Below are positions 38,256 through 47,211 of a stretch of DNA of 64,000 bases, piece after piece. The stretch spans positions 1 to 64,000 of the forward strand of contig JAHEMJ010000007.1 in assembly GCA_024643725.1 (NCBI GenBank). Direction: 5' to 3'. Source of the stretch: Crocinitomicaceae bacterium. GTDB taxonomy: Bacteria; Bacteroidota; Bacteroidia; Flavobacteriales_D; Crocinitomicaceae. Position 1 is the stretch's first letter, and every line of letters starts with the position of its first letter. The position numbers and the translations under genes are program-made. The notes below the pieces were generated by a model that was given only the letters and a program-made list of their open reading frames with translations, was not told where the DNA came from and did not search any database.

Positions 38256-39568
38256 GAGCTTAGTTTTTTGATGGTTGAAATCACGGTTCCCTGAATCGTT
38301 TGGGTTTCTAGTTCTGCCTCTAATTCAAGTTTTGTTGTTTCATCGATGACTTTCCCATTGATTCGTGTGATGCTATATCCTCTTTTAAGTACGTGAATGG
38401 GATCAAGGAATTGTACTTTTTCCGCGTATTGCGAAAGAGCTTGTTTTTCTTTCTCGAGGATAAATTTCAATTGTGGGCTGAGCAAGCGTTTTTTATGTTC
38501 GATTTCCTGGGAAAATTGTTGAATCAAACTTCTACTTTGATGTTGCACCTGATAGTGAACATGTACGAAACGATCTTTGGCACCTTGCAAGCGTTTGTTC
38601 ACATCTTGGTGGAGCTTATTTGCCAAGGATAAAAGCAGCAATTGTTTTTGCGCTAAAAATCGTTCGCTTTGCAGTGAAATTTCCGCTTGCATTTCCGTTA
38701 ATTCTAAATCGAATTCACGAAAGGTCAAAACGAGGAATTCGGCGAGTTGGGTAGGGGTGATTGCATTTCGAAACGCAATGAGTTCCGCAACCGTTAAGTT
38801 TGTGGAATGTCCAATCCCTGTCAAGACAGGCAAAGGAAAGGTAGCGATGGCTTTACAAAGCTCAAAATTGTTGTAGCAAGTCATTCCGACTTCGGCGCCT
38901 CCACCTCGGACAAGCACCACGATATCGAATTGCTCTTTTTTCTTTTCAATTTCGGCTAACGCTTGTCGAATGGACTGTACGGCTAAGTCACCTTGTACAT
39001 ATGCTTCGAACAGCGTTGTCTCAAAAAGGTAGTGATATGGATTGGAATGAAGAACTTGGTAAAAATCAGAAAGTCCTTTACTCGCATCACCTGAAATCAC
39101 GGCTATTCGTTTTGGTAAAAGGGGGAATTCCTGCGACTGATTGGCGTTAATTAACCCTAACTTCTCCAATTTACGCAAGGATTCATCTCGTTCTCGTTGC
39201 AATTCACCAAGGGAAAACGATGGATCAATATCGAGAATTTGCAACGTGAGTCCAAAAGTTGGGTGGAAATTGATTTTCGCTAATAGCAATAATGTTTTCC
39301 CATCCTGTAGTGGTTCTTTGACAACTTGAATAAATGCTTCGTTGATGCGCTCTAGTTGTTGCTTCCAAATGGTCCCGGTGATTTGAGCCACAATCTTCCC
39401 TTCTTCCTTTTGTACGAGTTCGGGAAAGGCGTGTCCACTTGGATACCGGTTCATTTTATGCATTTCCGCTTTCACCCAATAGGTAGAAGTGTATCGATCC
39501 TCCAATGTTTTCTGGATGGATTGAACGACTTGTTTGAGGGAAAAGACCTGTTTTTCTGATTGGCTCAT
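38252..39568 (-). CDS. xseA: Exodeoxyribonuclease VII large subunit
   Basis: 'FSLKQVVQSIQKTLEDRYTSTYWVKAEMHKMNRYPSGHAFPELVQKEEGKIVAQITGTIWK', 'RIAVISGDASKGLSDFYQVL', 'VLVRGGGAEVGMTCYNNFELCKAIATFPLPVLTGIGHSTN'. Start moved to the internal ATG. Confidence 0.93.
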   Translation of the reverse strand: MSQSEKQVFSLKQVVQSIQKTLEDRYTSTYWVKAEMHKMNRYPSGHAFPELVQKEEGKIVAQITGTIWKQQLERINEAFIQVVKEPLQDGKTLLLLAKINFHPTFGLTLQILDIDPSFSLGELQRERDESLRKLEKLGLINANQSQEFPLLPKRIAVISGDASKGLSDFYQVLHSNPYHYLFETTLFEAYVQGDLAVQSIRQALAEIEKKKEQFDIVVLVRGGGAEVGMTCYNNFELCKAIATFPLPVLTGIGHSTNLTVAELIAFRNAITPTQLAEFLVLTFREFDLELTEMQAEISLQSERFLAQKQLLLLSLANKLHQDVNKRLQGAKDRFVHVHYQVQHQSRSLIQQFSQEIEHKKRLLSPQLKFILEKEKQALSQYAEKVQFLDPIHVLKRGYSITRINGKVIDETTKLELEAELETQTIQGTVISTIKKLSS

Positions 39569-39611
39569 GGGAAGAAACACTGAAAAGTGAAGGTAAGCAA
39601 TTTTTTGCTAC

Positions 39612-40685
39612 TTACTTGAGAGGAATTCCTCGTGAACTCACAGGACCAGTGTTTTTACTTTTTTCGATGGAAACGACGAAAGTGGTTCCGATGCCAACGT
39701 TACTTTTTACTTGAATCGATTGTCCATGTGATTCAACGATGTGTTTGGCAATCGCCAGTCCGAGACCTGATCCACCTTCATTTCTATTTCGACTTTTTTC
39801 CACGCGGTAGAACCGTTCAAAGAGTCGAGACAAGTGATGCGGTTCGATTCCTGGTCCATCATCTTTGAATTCGATAACGAATCGTTCCTCTAAATTCAAA
39901 ATGGAAACGGTTAATGTTCCACTTTGATTTCCATAGGAAATCGCATTTGAAATGAGATTTGTAAATACTTGTCCCATTTTATTTCGATCTGCGATGACGT
40001 ATTTTGGTGTGTAGGATTTATCAAATACCAAATGGTAGTCTTTATCTTTTGCAATTAGCTCAAAAAAATCGAAGGATTCTCTAAGCAATTCGACTAAGTC
40101 AAAGGAACGAAGTTCTAAGCGCAGATCTTCCATTTCCAAACGGGTAATTTGATCAAGGTCTTCGAGAATTCCCGTTATGCGATCCGTTGATTTGGAGGCA
40201 CGTTCTAAAAAAGAACGATTGACTTGTGGATCTTCTAGTCCGCCATCAAGAAGTGTTAAGAGGTAGCCTTGAATGGAAAAGACAGGCGTTTTTAATTCAT
40301 GGGCAAGGTTTCCAAGAAACTCCTTTCTAAATTCAGCTTGTTCTTTTAATTTGGAAATTTCTGTTGTGCTATTTTTTTTCCATTCCTCCACTTCTTTTTC
40401 CGCATCTTCCATTAATGAATCGATGGATTTATTAAATCCTTGAACACTTGACTGATTGACTTGAATTGAGCGGTAGATGGTTGCTAGTCGAAATTGAATA
40501 AAACCTTTTAGCAAGAAATAAAAAACAAGGTAAGAACAGATTCCAGAGAAAATCGGAATCAATACGATAAGCGTATTAGATAAAGGAACGGCACTTACGT
40601 GCACAAGAAGGGTAAAAAAGAAGCTAAGCAGCATGTAGCCCAAACTTCCATATAAAATTAAAATACTTGGTCTTGCAGTTTTCAT
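39612..40685 (-). CDS. Sensor histidine kinase (PhoR-like)
   Basis: Two TMs, 'FLGNLAHELKTPVFSIQGYLLTLLDGG' H-box, 'NLISNAISYG', 'FKDDGPGIEPHHLSRLFERFYRVEKSRNRNEGGSGLGLAIAKHIVESHG'. Confidence 0.95.
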   Translation of the reverse strand: MKTARPSILILYGSLGYMLLSFFFTLLVHVSAVPLSNTLIVLIPIFSGICSYLVFYFLLKGFIQFRLATIYRSIQVNQSSVQGFNKSIDSLMEDAEKEVEEWKKNSTTEISKLKEQAEFRKEFLGNLAHELKTPVFSIQGYLLTLLDGGLEDPQVNRSFLERASKSTDRITGILEDLDQITRLEMEDLRLELRSFDLVELLRESFDFFELIAKDKDYHLVFDKSYTPKYVIADRNKMGQVFTNLISNAISYGNQSGTLTVSILNLEERFVIEFKDDGPGIEPHHLSRLFERFYRVEKSRNRNEGGSGLGLAIAKHIVESHGQSIQVKSNVGIGTTFVVSIEKSKNTGPVSSRGIPLK

Positions 40686-41359
40686 TTATCCTTGAAGGTA
40701 TATCCGACACCTTTTATGGTACGAATATAATCATCTCCAAGCTTTTCTCGCAATTTTCGTATGTGAACATCGATTGTTCGTTCGCCAACAACGGTTTCAT
40801 TTCCCCACACAACAGCAAGGATTTGGTCACGGTTAAAGACTTTTCCTGGACGACTAGCAAGTAGTTCGAGTAATTCAAATTCTTTCTTTGGCAAGGCGAG
40901 TGATTCACCGTTTAATTCAACCACAAAGCGATCTCTGTCAATGACAATGGATGCATCTTGTTGCGGTGTCGCTTTTTTAATGCGTCGAAGAAGGGATTCA
41001 ATTTTGCTCAATAGTAAGCGTGGCCTAATTGGTTTATTGATGTAATCATCTGCTCCAGCTTCGAATCCAGCGATTTGTGCGTAGTCTTCTGTTCGTGCAG
41101 TTAAGAAGGCAATAATCGGTTGGTTGAGGTGCAGGTCCTTACGGATGATTTGGCAGGTTTCAATTCCGTCCATCACAGGCATCATCACATCAAGTAAGAT
41201 CAAAGACGGATTGATTTGTTGCACAATGCGCAATGCTTCTTGTCCGTTGGAAGCCACGTAAACTTTAAATCCTTCCTTACGGATATTGTAAGAAAGGAAC
41301 TCCAGAATATCTGGTTCGTCATCAACGATTAAAATGGTATGTCCTTTCGAGTTTTCCAT
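40682..41359 (-). CDS. OmpR/PhoB family response regulator
   Basis: 'ILIVDDEPDILEFLSYNIRKEGFKVYVASNG', 'LILLDVMMPVMDG', 'GADDYINKP', winged helix 'RTIDVHIRKLREKLGDDYIRTIKGVGYTFKDK'. Start 41359 preferred because the longer ORF runs through a terminator. Confidence 0.95.
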   Translation of the reverse strand: MENSKGHTILIVDDEPDILEFLSYNIRKEGFKVYVASNGQEALRIVQQINPSLILLDVMMPVMDGIETCQIIRKDLHLNQPIIAFLTARTEDYAQIAGFEAGADDYINKPIRPRLLLSKIESLLRRIKKATPQQDASIVIDRDRFVVELNGESLALPKKEFELLELLASRPGKVFNRDQILAVVWGNETVVGERTIDVHIRKLREKLGDDYIRTIKGVGYTFKDK

Positions 41360-41365
41360 AGGAAT

Positions 41366-41399
41366 AGAAAAAAGGCTGCTGAACTTTCGCTCAGCAGCC
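41366..41399 (-). terminator. Intrinsic terminator downstream of the T9SS protein gene
   Basis: Minus strand GGCTGCTGA-N8-TCAGCAGCC followed by TTTTTTCTATT. Confidence 0.85.
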
Positions 41400-41409
41400 A
41401 ACGTGAATA

Positions 41410-43950
41410 TTATTTTTGAATCATTAATTTTTCAGTGGCAATTCCAGATACATTGGTCATGCGTACGGTATAGAATCCAGCTGAAAGAGTTGAAACAGGG
41501 AACGATACAACGTTAGAACCAATTGTTGCGCTTGTTTGACTAAACAATACGCGACCTGTTGCATCGATTAATTCGATTGCTACTAATTCTGTTGTTTGTT
41601 CGAACGAAACAGCTACTTGTTCTGTTGCTGGATTAGGGAATACCTTCATGTTTGATGAAGTTAATTCGTTTAATCCTACGGTTACATCAACTAAGAATGT
41701 TGCTGTATCTGAACAGTTCCCATTGATTGCAGTTAAAACAACCGTATAAGTTCCGTTTACCGCATAAGCATGAGCAGGAGCTGTTGCTGATGAGTTGGTG
41801 AAATCACCGAAGTCCCAAGAGTAAGAAGTTGCTCCAGCAGAAGTATTGGTGAACGTAGCCACATTTCCAGCCAGGGTCATTGTTCCCGCTGCAGTAGGTG
41901 TTGCATTGAATGTTACTGAAATTGGAGCAGATGTTCCAACACCGTTACATGCGTTTGCATTTGTTGTGGTAACTGTAATGTTCGCTACAGTTGCTGTTAC
42001 GTCGATGCTTTGCGTTGTTGCACCTGTAGACCATAAGTAGCTATCAGATGTTGAAGCTGAAATCGTTACAGTTTCTCCGGCACACGCTTGCGTAGCAGAG
42101 GCATTGATGGTTGGAGCTGGAGCATTTGAAACGTTTACCGTTGTTGCTGCAGAAGAAGCGGAGCATCCGTTCACATCTGTCACTGTTACGGAATAAGATC
42201 CAGAAGTTGTCACAGAAATGGTTGCTGTTGTTGCTGTTGTAGACCAAACGTTTCCTGTTGATGAACTAGAGGTTAAATCAACAGAACCACCTGTACAGAA
42301 AGAAGTTGGACCATTTGCAGAAATTATTGGTGTTGCAGGTAATGCATTCACGGTTACCGTTACCATGACACGTGGACCTTCGTACCCTGCTGCATTCATT
42401 TGAGCAACATAATAGTTGAATGTACCAGCTGTGGTTGTTGATGGTGTTGGTGCAGGAATGCTTGTTCCACCGGTTGCCGTTGTGTACCAGTTAATCGTAC
42501 AATCTTGATTTCCTGTTGCCGTTAATGCATTAGCCGTAGCTCCTTGACAATAGTTAAGGGCTGTCGTTGTTATTGGAGCAGGAATGGTTACTGGGTTAAT
42601 GGATGCGTCAAGGAATGAGATATTTGACAAGGCACTTGAAGCTGTTACAGGACGAAAGTCCGGGCTTAAATACGTATTATTCACACCATAAGGAAGTGTT
42701 AAAATGTTTGCAGATGAAGCTAAAGAATCATTGTTGTTTGCTCCAAACCAAGCGGATATCCCAAATGTACTTCCTGTATTTCTTTCTACAGAGTAATTGG
42801 TAATGTATCCGGCTACTAAATTGTTTTTGTATTTCAATACTCCATTTGTAGCATTTGCCTCACAAGCGGTTCCATCGATGTGAACACCGCGCAGACCATC
42901 CATGAAAATACTGTTGTAAATTTTCAATCCAGAGTTACGACGAATACGTGCTCCTCTTCTAAATCCAGAAGCGACTGTTGCAGCAGTATTTCCTCTTAGT
43001 GGACCAACATAAGTCACATTCGAGAAAATCGCTGATGTTTGAGGTGAATTGGCAGAACCTGATGCATCGTTATCTGATTCAAATCCTTCAGAAGTTGAAA
43101 CCGTTGGATTATCTGCAATCAATGGGTCACGTACGGCCAAACAATATTGAACCAAACCAGAGAATCCATTATCTGTATCAAAATCATCATCCAAGTTACG
43201 GTAAGAAACTAAGTGACGGCAGTTTACAGTACCACCAAACCATTCGTAAGCATCGTCATTTGAAAAGGAAACTTGTACGTAATCAATGGTTGTTGCGCGT
43301 CCAATTGAACCCAAAGTCAATCCGTTGATTTCTTTATTTGGTTGGTAAACATATCCAGGGAATTCAATGCGCACATAACGAAGAATACCTGAGTTGTCAT
43401 TTGCATCTGGATTCGCTCCACCACCATACTGTGTATCAAATGTTGGCGCTAATCCTTCGATGTTTGCGATACCACCAGCATTGTTGTTGGTAGATTTTCC
43501 CATCAAAATGATTCCACCCCAGTCACCTAAAGCACGTTGTCCAGCAGGTTGGTTTGATGTGAAAACAATTGGATTTGAAGCTGTTCCATCAGCGATTAAT
43601 TTAGAACCTTGTGTAATGAATAAACCGGATCCAGCAGTATTTTTATCACCCATTACCACTGTTCCAGGTTGAATCGTTAGAGTCGCTCCATTTTTCACAT
43701 AGATTTGACCTTGAAGCAAGTAAATGTTGTTTGAAGTCCAAGTAGTGTTTGTCGTAATTGCAGCGGTCACGGTAACATTGGAACTTCCATATACGGTGTT
43801 TTGTGGATCGAAGTTTGTCCAAGTGTCGGTCCATTGAGCCGTTGGCGCAGGAGCGAATGCCCCTCTGTAATTGGTAGGCTGGAAGAAACTCTGCCCGAAT
43901 GCGATAAGACTTACATACAAGCTTAAAGCGGTTAACGTAATTTTTTTCAT
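41410..43950 (-). CDS. Secreted parallel-beta-helix-like protein with Ig-like/PKD domains and T9SS type A sorting domain
   Basis: 'GDWGGIILMGKSTNNNAGG', 'TYSWDFGDFTNSSATAPAHAYAVNGTYTVVLTA' PKD, C-terminal 'MKVFPNPATEQVAVSFEQTTELVAIELIDATGRVLFSQTSATIG...GFYTVRMTNVSGIATEKLMIQK'. Confidence 0.85.
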   Translation of the reverse strand: MKKITLTALSLYVSLIAFGQSFFQPTNYRGAFAPAPTAQWTDTWTNFDPQNTVYGSSNVTVTAAITTNTTWTSNNIYLLQGQIYVKNGATLTIQPGTVVMGDKNTAGSGLFITQGSKLIADGTASNPIVFTSNQPAGQRALGDWGGIILMGKSTNNNAGGIANIEGLAPTFDTQYGGGANPDANDNSGILRYVRIEFPGYVYQPNKEINGLTLGSIGRATTIDYVQVSFSNDDAYEWFGGTVNCRHLVSYRNLDDDFDTDNGFSGLVQYCLAVRDPLIADNPTVSTSEGFESDNDASGSANSPQTSAIFSNVTYVGPLRGNTAATVASGFRRGARIRRNSGLKIYNSIFMDGLRGVHIDGTACEANATNGVLKYKNNLVAGYITNYSVERNTGSTFGISAWFGANNNDSLASSANILTLPYGVNNTYLSPDFRPVTASSALSNISFLDASINPVTIPAPITTTALNYCQGATANALTATGNQDCTINWYTTATGGTSIPAPTPSTTTAGTFNYYVAQMNAAGYEGPRVMVTVTVNALPATPIISANGPTSFCTGGSVDLTSSSSTGNVWSTTATTATISVTTSGSYSVTVTDVNGCSASSAATTVNVSNAPAPTINASATQACAGETVTISASTSDSYLWSTGATTQSIDVTATVANITVTTTNANACNGVGTSAPISVTFNATPTAAGTMTLAGNVATFTNTSAGATSYSWDFGDFTNSSATAPAHAYAVNGTYTVVLTAINGNCSDTATFLVDVTVGLNELTSSNMKVFPNPATEQVAVSFEQTTELVAIELIDATGRVLFSQTSATIGSNVVSFPVSTLSAGFYTVRMTNVSGIATEKLMIQK

Positions 43951-44002
43951 CTTTCTTAAATTTTATCTGGTACAAAGTTCCGTTATCGATGTAGTCAGAG
44001 CG

Positions 44003-44028
44003 TTAGCGTAACCCTATGTTTACGCTAA
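44003..44028. repeat. Perfect inverted repeat TTAGCGTAA-N8-TTACGCTAA upstream of the T9SS protein gene
   Basis: 9-bp arms, 8-nt loop; not followed by a T-tract on either strand. Confidence 0.65.
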
Positions 44029-44083
44029 TTAATCGTTAAGAAATCATGAAGAAAAAGCCCTAATAAAAAGCTAATGTTAAGAT

Positions 44084-47047
44084 TTAGAATTTATAGGTCA
44101 GGGAGAAGCTGATGTTTCTACCAAATTTGGTGTTCCAAATCAGGTCATCTTGGTTTTTGTCGAAGCGATTTTGTCCGCTTGATTCCCCTGTAAACAAATA
44201 GTTTCCAACTTTTTGAACGATGTTGTTATCGGTTGTTGCACTAAAGTTGTTTTGGTAAAAAATCAAGTTTTGAGCAAGGACGTTCTGACAATTCAATTTT
44301 AACTCCAGTTTATTGTCCTTAAATGATTTTGCCAATTGAACATCTAAGAAAGTACGACTTTTCTCCCAGATATCCGGTTGAAGAACACTTCCTAGAATGT
44401 ACATTCTCGAACCAACTCTGTTCACATTCATGGCAATGGTGAGATTTGAAGCAGTTTTATAAATCACCCCACAATTCAATACATAGGGCGATTGTCCTTG
44501 CAGTGGACGTGAATCGTATGGCGTTCCAATGTTTTTTGATACGTCCACAACCGAGTGAATCAATCCGAGGTTAGTGAAGAATTCGAATTGATTCCATTTG
44601 GAGCTTGTATCCAATTTAAATAAGGCTCCAATGTTTGATTTTAATTCAAATTCTACACCGTAATTGTTCGCGTTTGGAACGTTTTTGTAGGAAATCTCAT
44701 TCATTACGTCTGGACGAGTAATTTGCTCAATGGGATTCACGAAGTACTTATAGAATGTTCCGATGGATATTACTTGTCCTTTTCCTGGATAATACTCATA
44801 ACGCACATCGACATTGGTGATTTTTGCCCGTTGTAACGAGTCGTTTCCTGATAATACAAATTGCGTATTAAAATCGTAGAAAGCGAAAGGGGCTAACTCA
44901 CGGTACTCTGGGCGGTTTAAGGTTTGTGAAGCACTAATGCGCAATACTTTTTGTAGGTTAAAGTTATGAATGAAATTCACAGATGGAAGCACATCTAAAT
45001 TGTGCATGTGCACGGCTAATGGAGTTTTGTCCGCTCTTCTAGCATCCAAATTTTGTGTGAAATCTTCTAAGCGAGCTCCGTACAGCAATTTGTTCTTTCC
45101 AAAATAATGCATCATGGAGAAGTAAGCAGCGTACAATTGAGAATTTGCCGTGTATGAATCGGAAGCTTTAGTTCCGTCGGAAAGTTTGAATCCACCAACT
45201 CCTGGAGAAAGAAGTCCCATGTTTTGTGGTTGAAAAATAGAATCTTCCGGTAAATAAAGCAGGTTCGAGTTGAAATTGGTTGCCCCACCTACGGCGCCAT
45301 ATTTGGTATAACCCAATTGACGCGCTTGGAAATCGCGGTTTCTCAACTGAACAAAGGCACCTGTTTTAAATTCTAATTTGAGTTTTTTCTCTTCCTTATT
45401 AGCCGTCTGGTGATACACTTCTTTGGTGAAATTCACCTTGTAGCTAGACATGTTCTCCTTGTTATTGGAGAAGAACATGTTCCCGCCGTAGTCAGGACCG
45501 ACATTGGTTTGAGAGATGTTTGCGACATACATGGTGTCATGGTAATCCGGACTACTTGGATCGTTAACGTATTTCATACGCGAATAAATGTTTCGACGTA
45601 AGTTTGGAATACTGCGTTGGATGTTACTTAATCCCACCATCCAGTCAATTTTCATTTTCCCTTCTTTGTCCAATGCGTGTTGACCGCTCAATTGAGAAGA
45701 GAAGATTTGGTTGATGGTCATCCAGTTCGCATTCGATCGCAACAAAGATGGATTCTGATCTAACGGATTGATTTCTCCTGTTCGGTTAATAATGCGATTG
45801 TCGGCATTAATCGTGTACAAGTTTTTAAAACTGATGTTATTTTTTGCATTGAGTTTCAAGGCGAAATTCAACATCGATCCAGATAGTATTTGCGTGGAAT
45901 AGACTTTATCAAAAAATTGGTTTTCTATTTGGGATGTACCGGCACCACCTGTATTATCTGTAAAGGATTTTCTGGTGGTCTCGTTGTAATTATTGGTTTT
46001 ATTGTATGAAAGCGACCCAATGAATCCAAACTCTTTTTTGTTTTTGAACTCTTTACGGTATCCACCAGCATATTGTAAACTAAAATTCGGCATGAAAACA
46101 CCATCGCTTAATTTCCAGTTTGTCTGAAATGTTTTGGCAAGCGCTGCTTGGTCGCTCATCAAAGATGGAAAATCCAAAACAGATGGAATGGTGGATGGCA
46201 TTGCTCTTGATCCATCGTCGAGTCCAAGCCAATCTAATTTGCCTTCCTTCGAAAACTTACGATCTTTAAATGTGGTGATGGTATTATATCCACCGGAAAT
46301 AGATATGGATTGAAAATTCTCCACTGGAATGTTCTTCGTTCGAATTTGGATAATACCACCAGCAAATTCGCCGGGTAAATCCGGAGAAGCTGTTTTGACA
46401 ATCGATAAATTCTCTAACATATTCACAGGGAATATATCGAATGCGAATGCTTTCCTGTCCGACTCTGAGCTTGGAAGCGGAGCGTCATTTAAATAGGCGG
46501 CATTGTAACGGTCATTCAATCCGCGAATGACAGCGAATTTGTTATCCTGAATACTCGCGCCACTGATTTTCTTTAGTGCATCGCCAACTGTTTTATCCGG
46601 ACTTCTTTGAATCAACTGAGCAGGAATAATGTCCATCATGACATTACTTTTGTATTGCATTTGTGTCGTCCCTTGATTTGTTTCCGTATTTACTTTCGTT
46701 TTAACCGTTACTTCCTGTTTGGTAGAAACAGAGATTTGGAGAGAGGCATTTACGGTTGTATTTGCTTTCGCTTTCACAACTACTTCCGAGATTTCCATTT
46801 TTTGATACCCACCTGCACTGATTAACAAGGTATATGTTCCTGGATTTACATCTCGAACAGCATAATCTCCATTCATGTCGGAATAAGCGCCTTTTGCAGC
46901 TCCAAGCACCGTGATTTTTGCGTCAAGAACGGGAACATCCGTTCCATCAACCGTAATTTTCCCTGATATGATCCCTAATTGGGCGAAACTTAAGAAGGAG
47001 AAAAACTGTAAAAAACCAGTGATAACAAGACTTTTGCTCAAACGCAT
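44084..47047 (-). CDS. TonB-dependent receptor with N-terminal carboxypeptidase-regulatory-like domain
   Basis: 'GIISGKITVDGTDVPVLDAKITVLGAAKGAYSDMNGDYAVRDVNPGTYTLLISAGGY', plug 'VGDALKKISGASIQDNKFAVIRGLNDRYNAAYLNDAPLPSSESDRKAFAFDIFPVNMLENLSIVKTASPDLPGEFAGGIIQIRTK', barrel. Confidence 0.95.
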   Translation of the reverse strand: MRLSKSLVITGFLQFFSFLSFAQLGIISGKITVDGTDVPVLDAKITVLGAAKGAYSDMNGDYAVRDVNPGTYTLLISAGGYQKMEISEVVVKAKANTTVNASLQISVSTKQEVTVKTKVNTETNQGTTQMQYKSNVMMDIIPAQLIQRSPDKTVGDALKKISGASIQDNKFAVIRGLNDRYNAAYLNDAPLPSSESDRKAFAFDIFPVNMLENLSIVKTASPDLPGEFAGGIIQIRTKNIPVENFQSISISGGYNTITTFKDRKFSKEGKLDWLGLDDGSRAMPSTIPSVLDFPSLMSDQAALAKTFQTNWKLSDGVFMPNFSLQYAGGYRKEFKNKKEFGFIGSLSYNKTNNYNETTRKSFTDNTGGAGTSQIENQFFDKVYSTQILSGSMLNFALKLNAKNNISFKNLYTINADNRIINRTGEINPLDQNPSLLRSNANWMTINQIFSSQLSGQHALDKEGKMKIDWMVGLSNIQRSIPNLRRNIYSRMKYVNDPSSPDYHDTMYVANISQTNVGPDYGGNMFFSNNKENMSSYKVNFTKEVYHQTANKEEKKLKLEFKTGAFVQLRNRDFQARQLGYTKYGAVGGATNFNSNLLYLPEDSIFQPQNMGLLSPGVGGFKLSDGTKASDSYTANSQLYAAYFSMMHYFGKNKLLYGARLEDFTQNLDARRADKTPLAVHMHNLDVLPSVNFIHNFNLQKVLRISASQTLNRPEYRELAPFAFYDFNTQFVLSGNDSLQRAKITNVDVRYEYYPGKGQVISIGTFYKYFVNPIEQITRPDVMNEISYKNVPNANNYGVEFELKSNIGALFKLDTSSKWNQFEFFTNLGLIHSVVDVSKNIGTPYDSRPLQGQSPYVLNCGVIYKTASNLTIAMNVNRVGSRMYILGSVLQPDIWEKSRTFLDVQLAKSFKDNKLELKLNCQNVLAQNLIFYQNNFSATTDNNIVQKVGNYLFTGESSGQNRFDKNQDDLIWNTKFGRNISFSLTYKF

Positions 47048-47110
47048 GTGAATAGACTTTAAAATTCACCGCAAAGGAACGCAAGACCCTTGATGATTAA
47101 ATTAATGCAA

Positions 47111-47127
47111 GGTTAAAGTTCTGTTAA
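47111..47127 (-). promoter_or_regulatory. Pho-box-like direct repeat TTAACA-GAACT-TTAACC (minus strand)
   Basis: Two TTAAC half-sites at 11-nt spacing upstream of the TonB receptor start at 47047. Confidence 0.45.
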
Positions 47128-47164
47128 GTTCACATCACAAAAACATAACATTATGGTAACATAA

Positions 47165-47191
47165 AAAAAGGAGGGACATGCCCTCCTTTTT
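47165..47191 (-). terminator. Bidirectional-looking intrinsic terminator
   Basis: AAAAAGGAGGG-acatg-CCCTCCTTTTT downstream of the OmpA/TSP3 gene. Confidence 0.85.
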
Positions 47192-47211
47192 ATTGATGTG
47201 ATCTTAGTTGA

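Noticed and set aside
41360-41401. Longer N-terminus of the response regulator (MAAERKFSSLFSIP...)
   Set aside because: This extension is the translated terminator hairpin of the upstream gene; the true start is ATG 41359.
43978-44060. Inverted repeat as an insertion-sequence end
   Set aside because: No transposase, no matching distal copy and no target duplication were seen.
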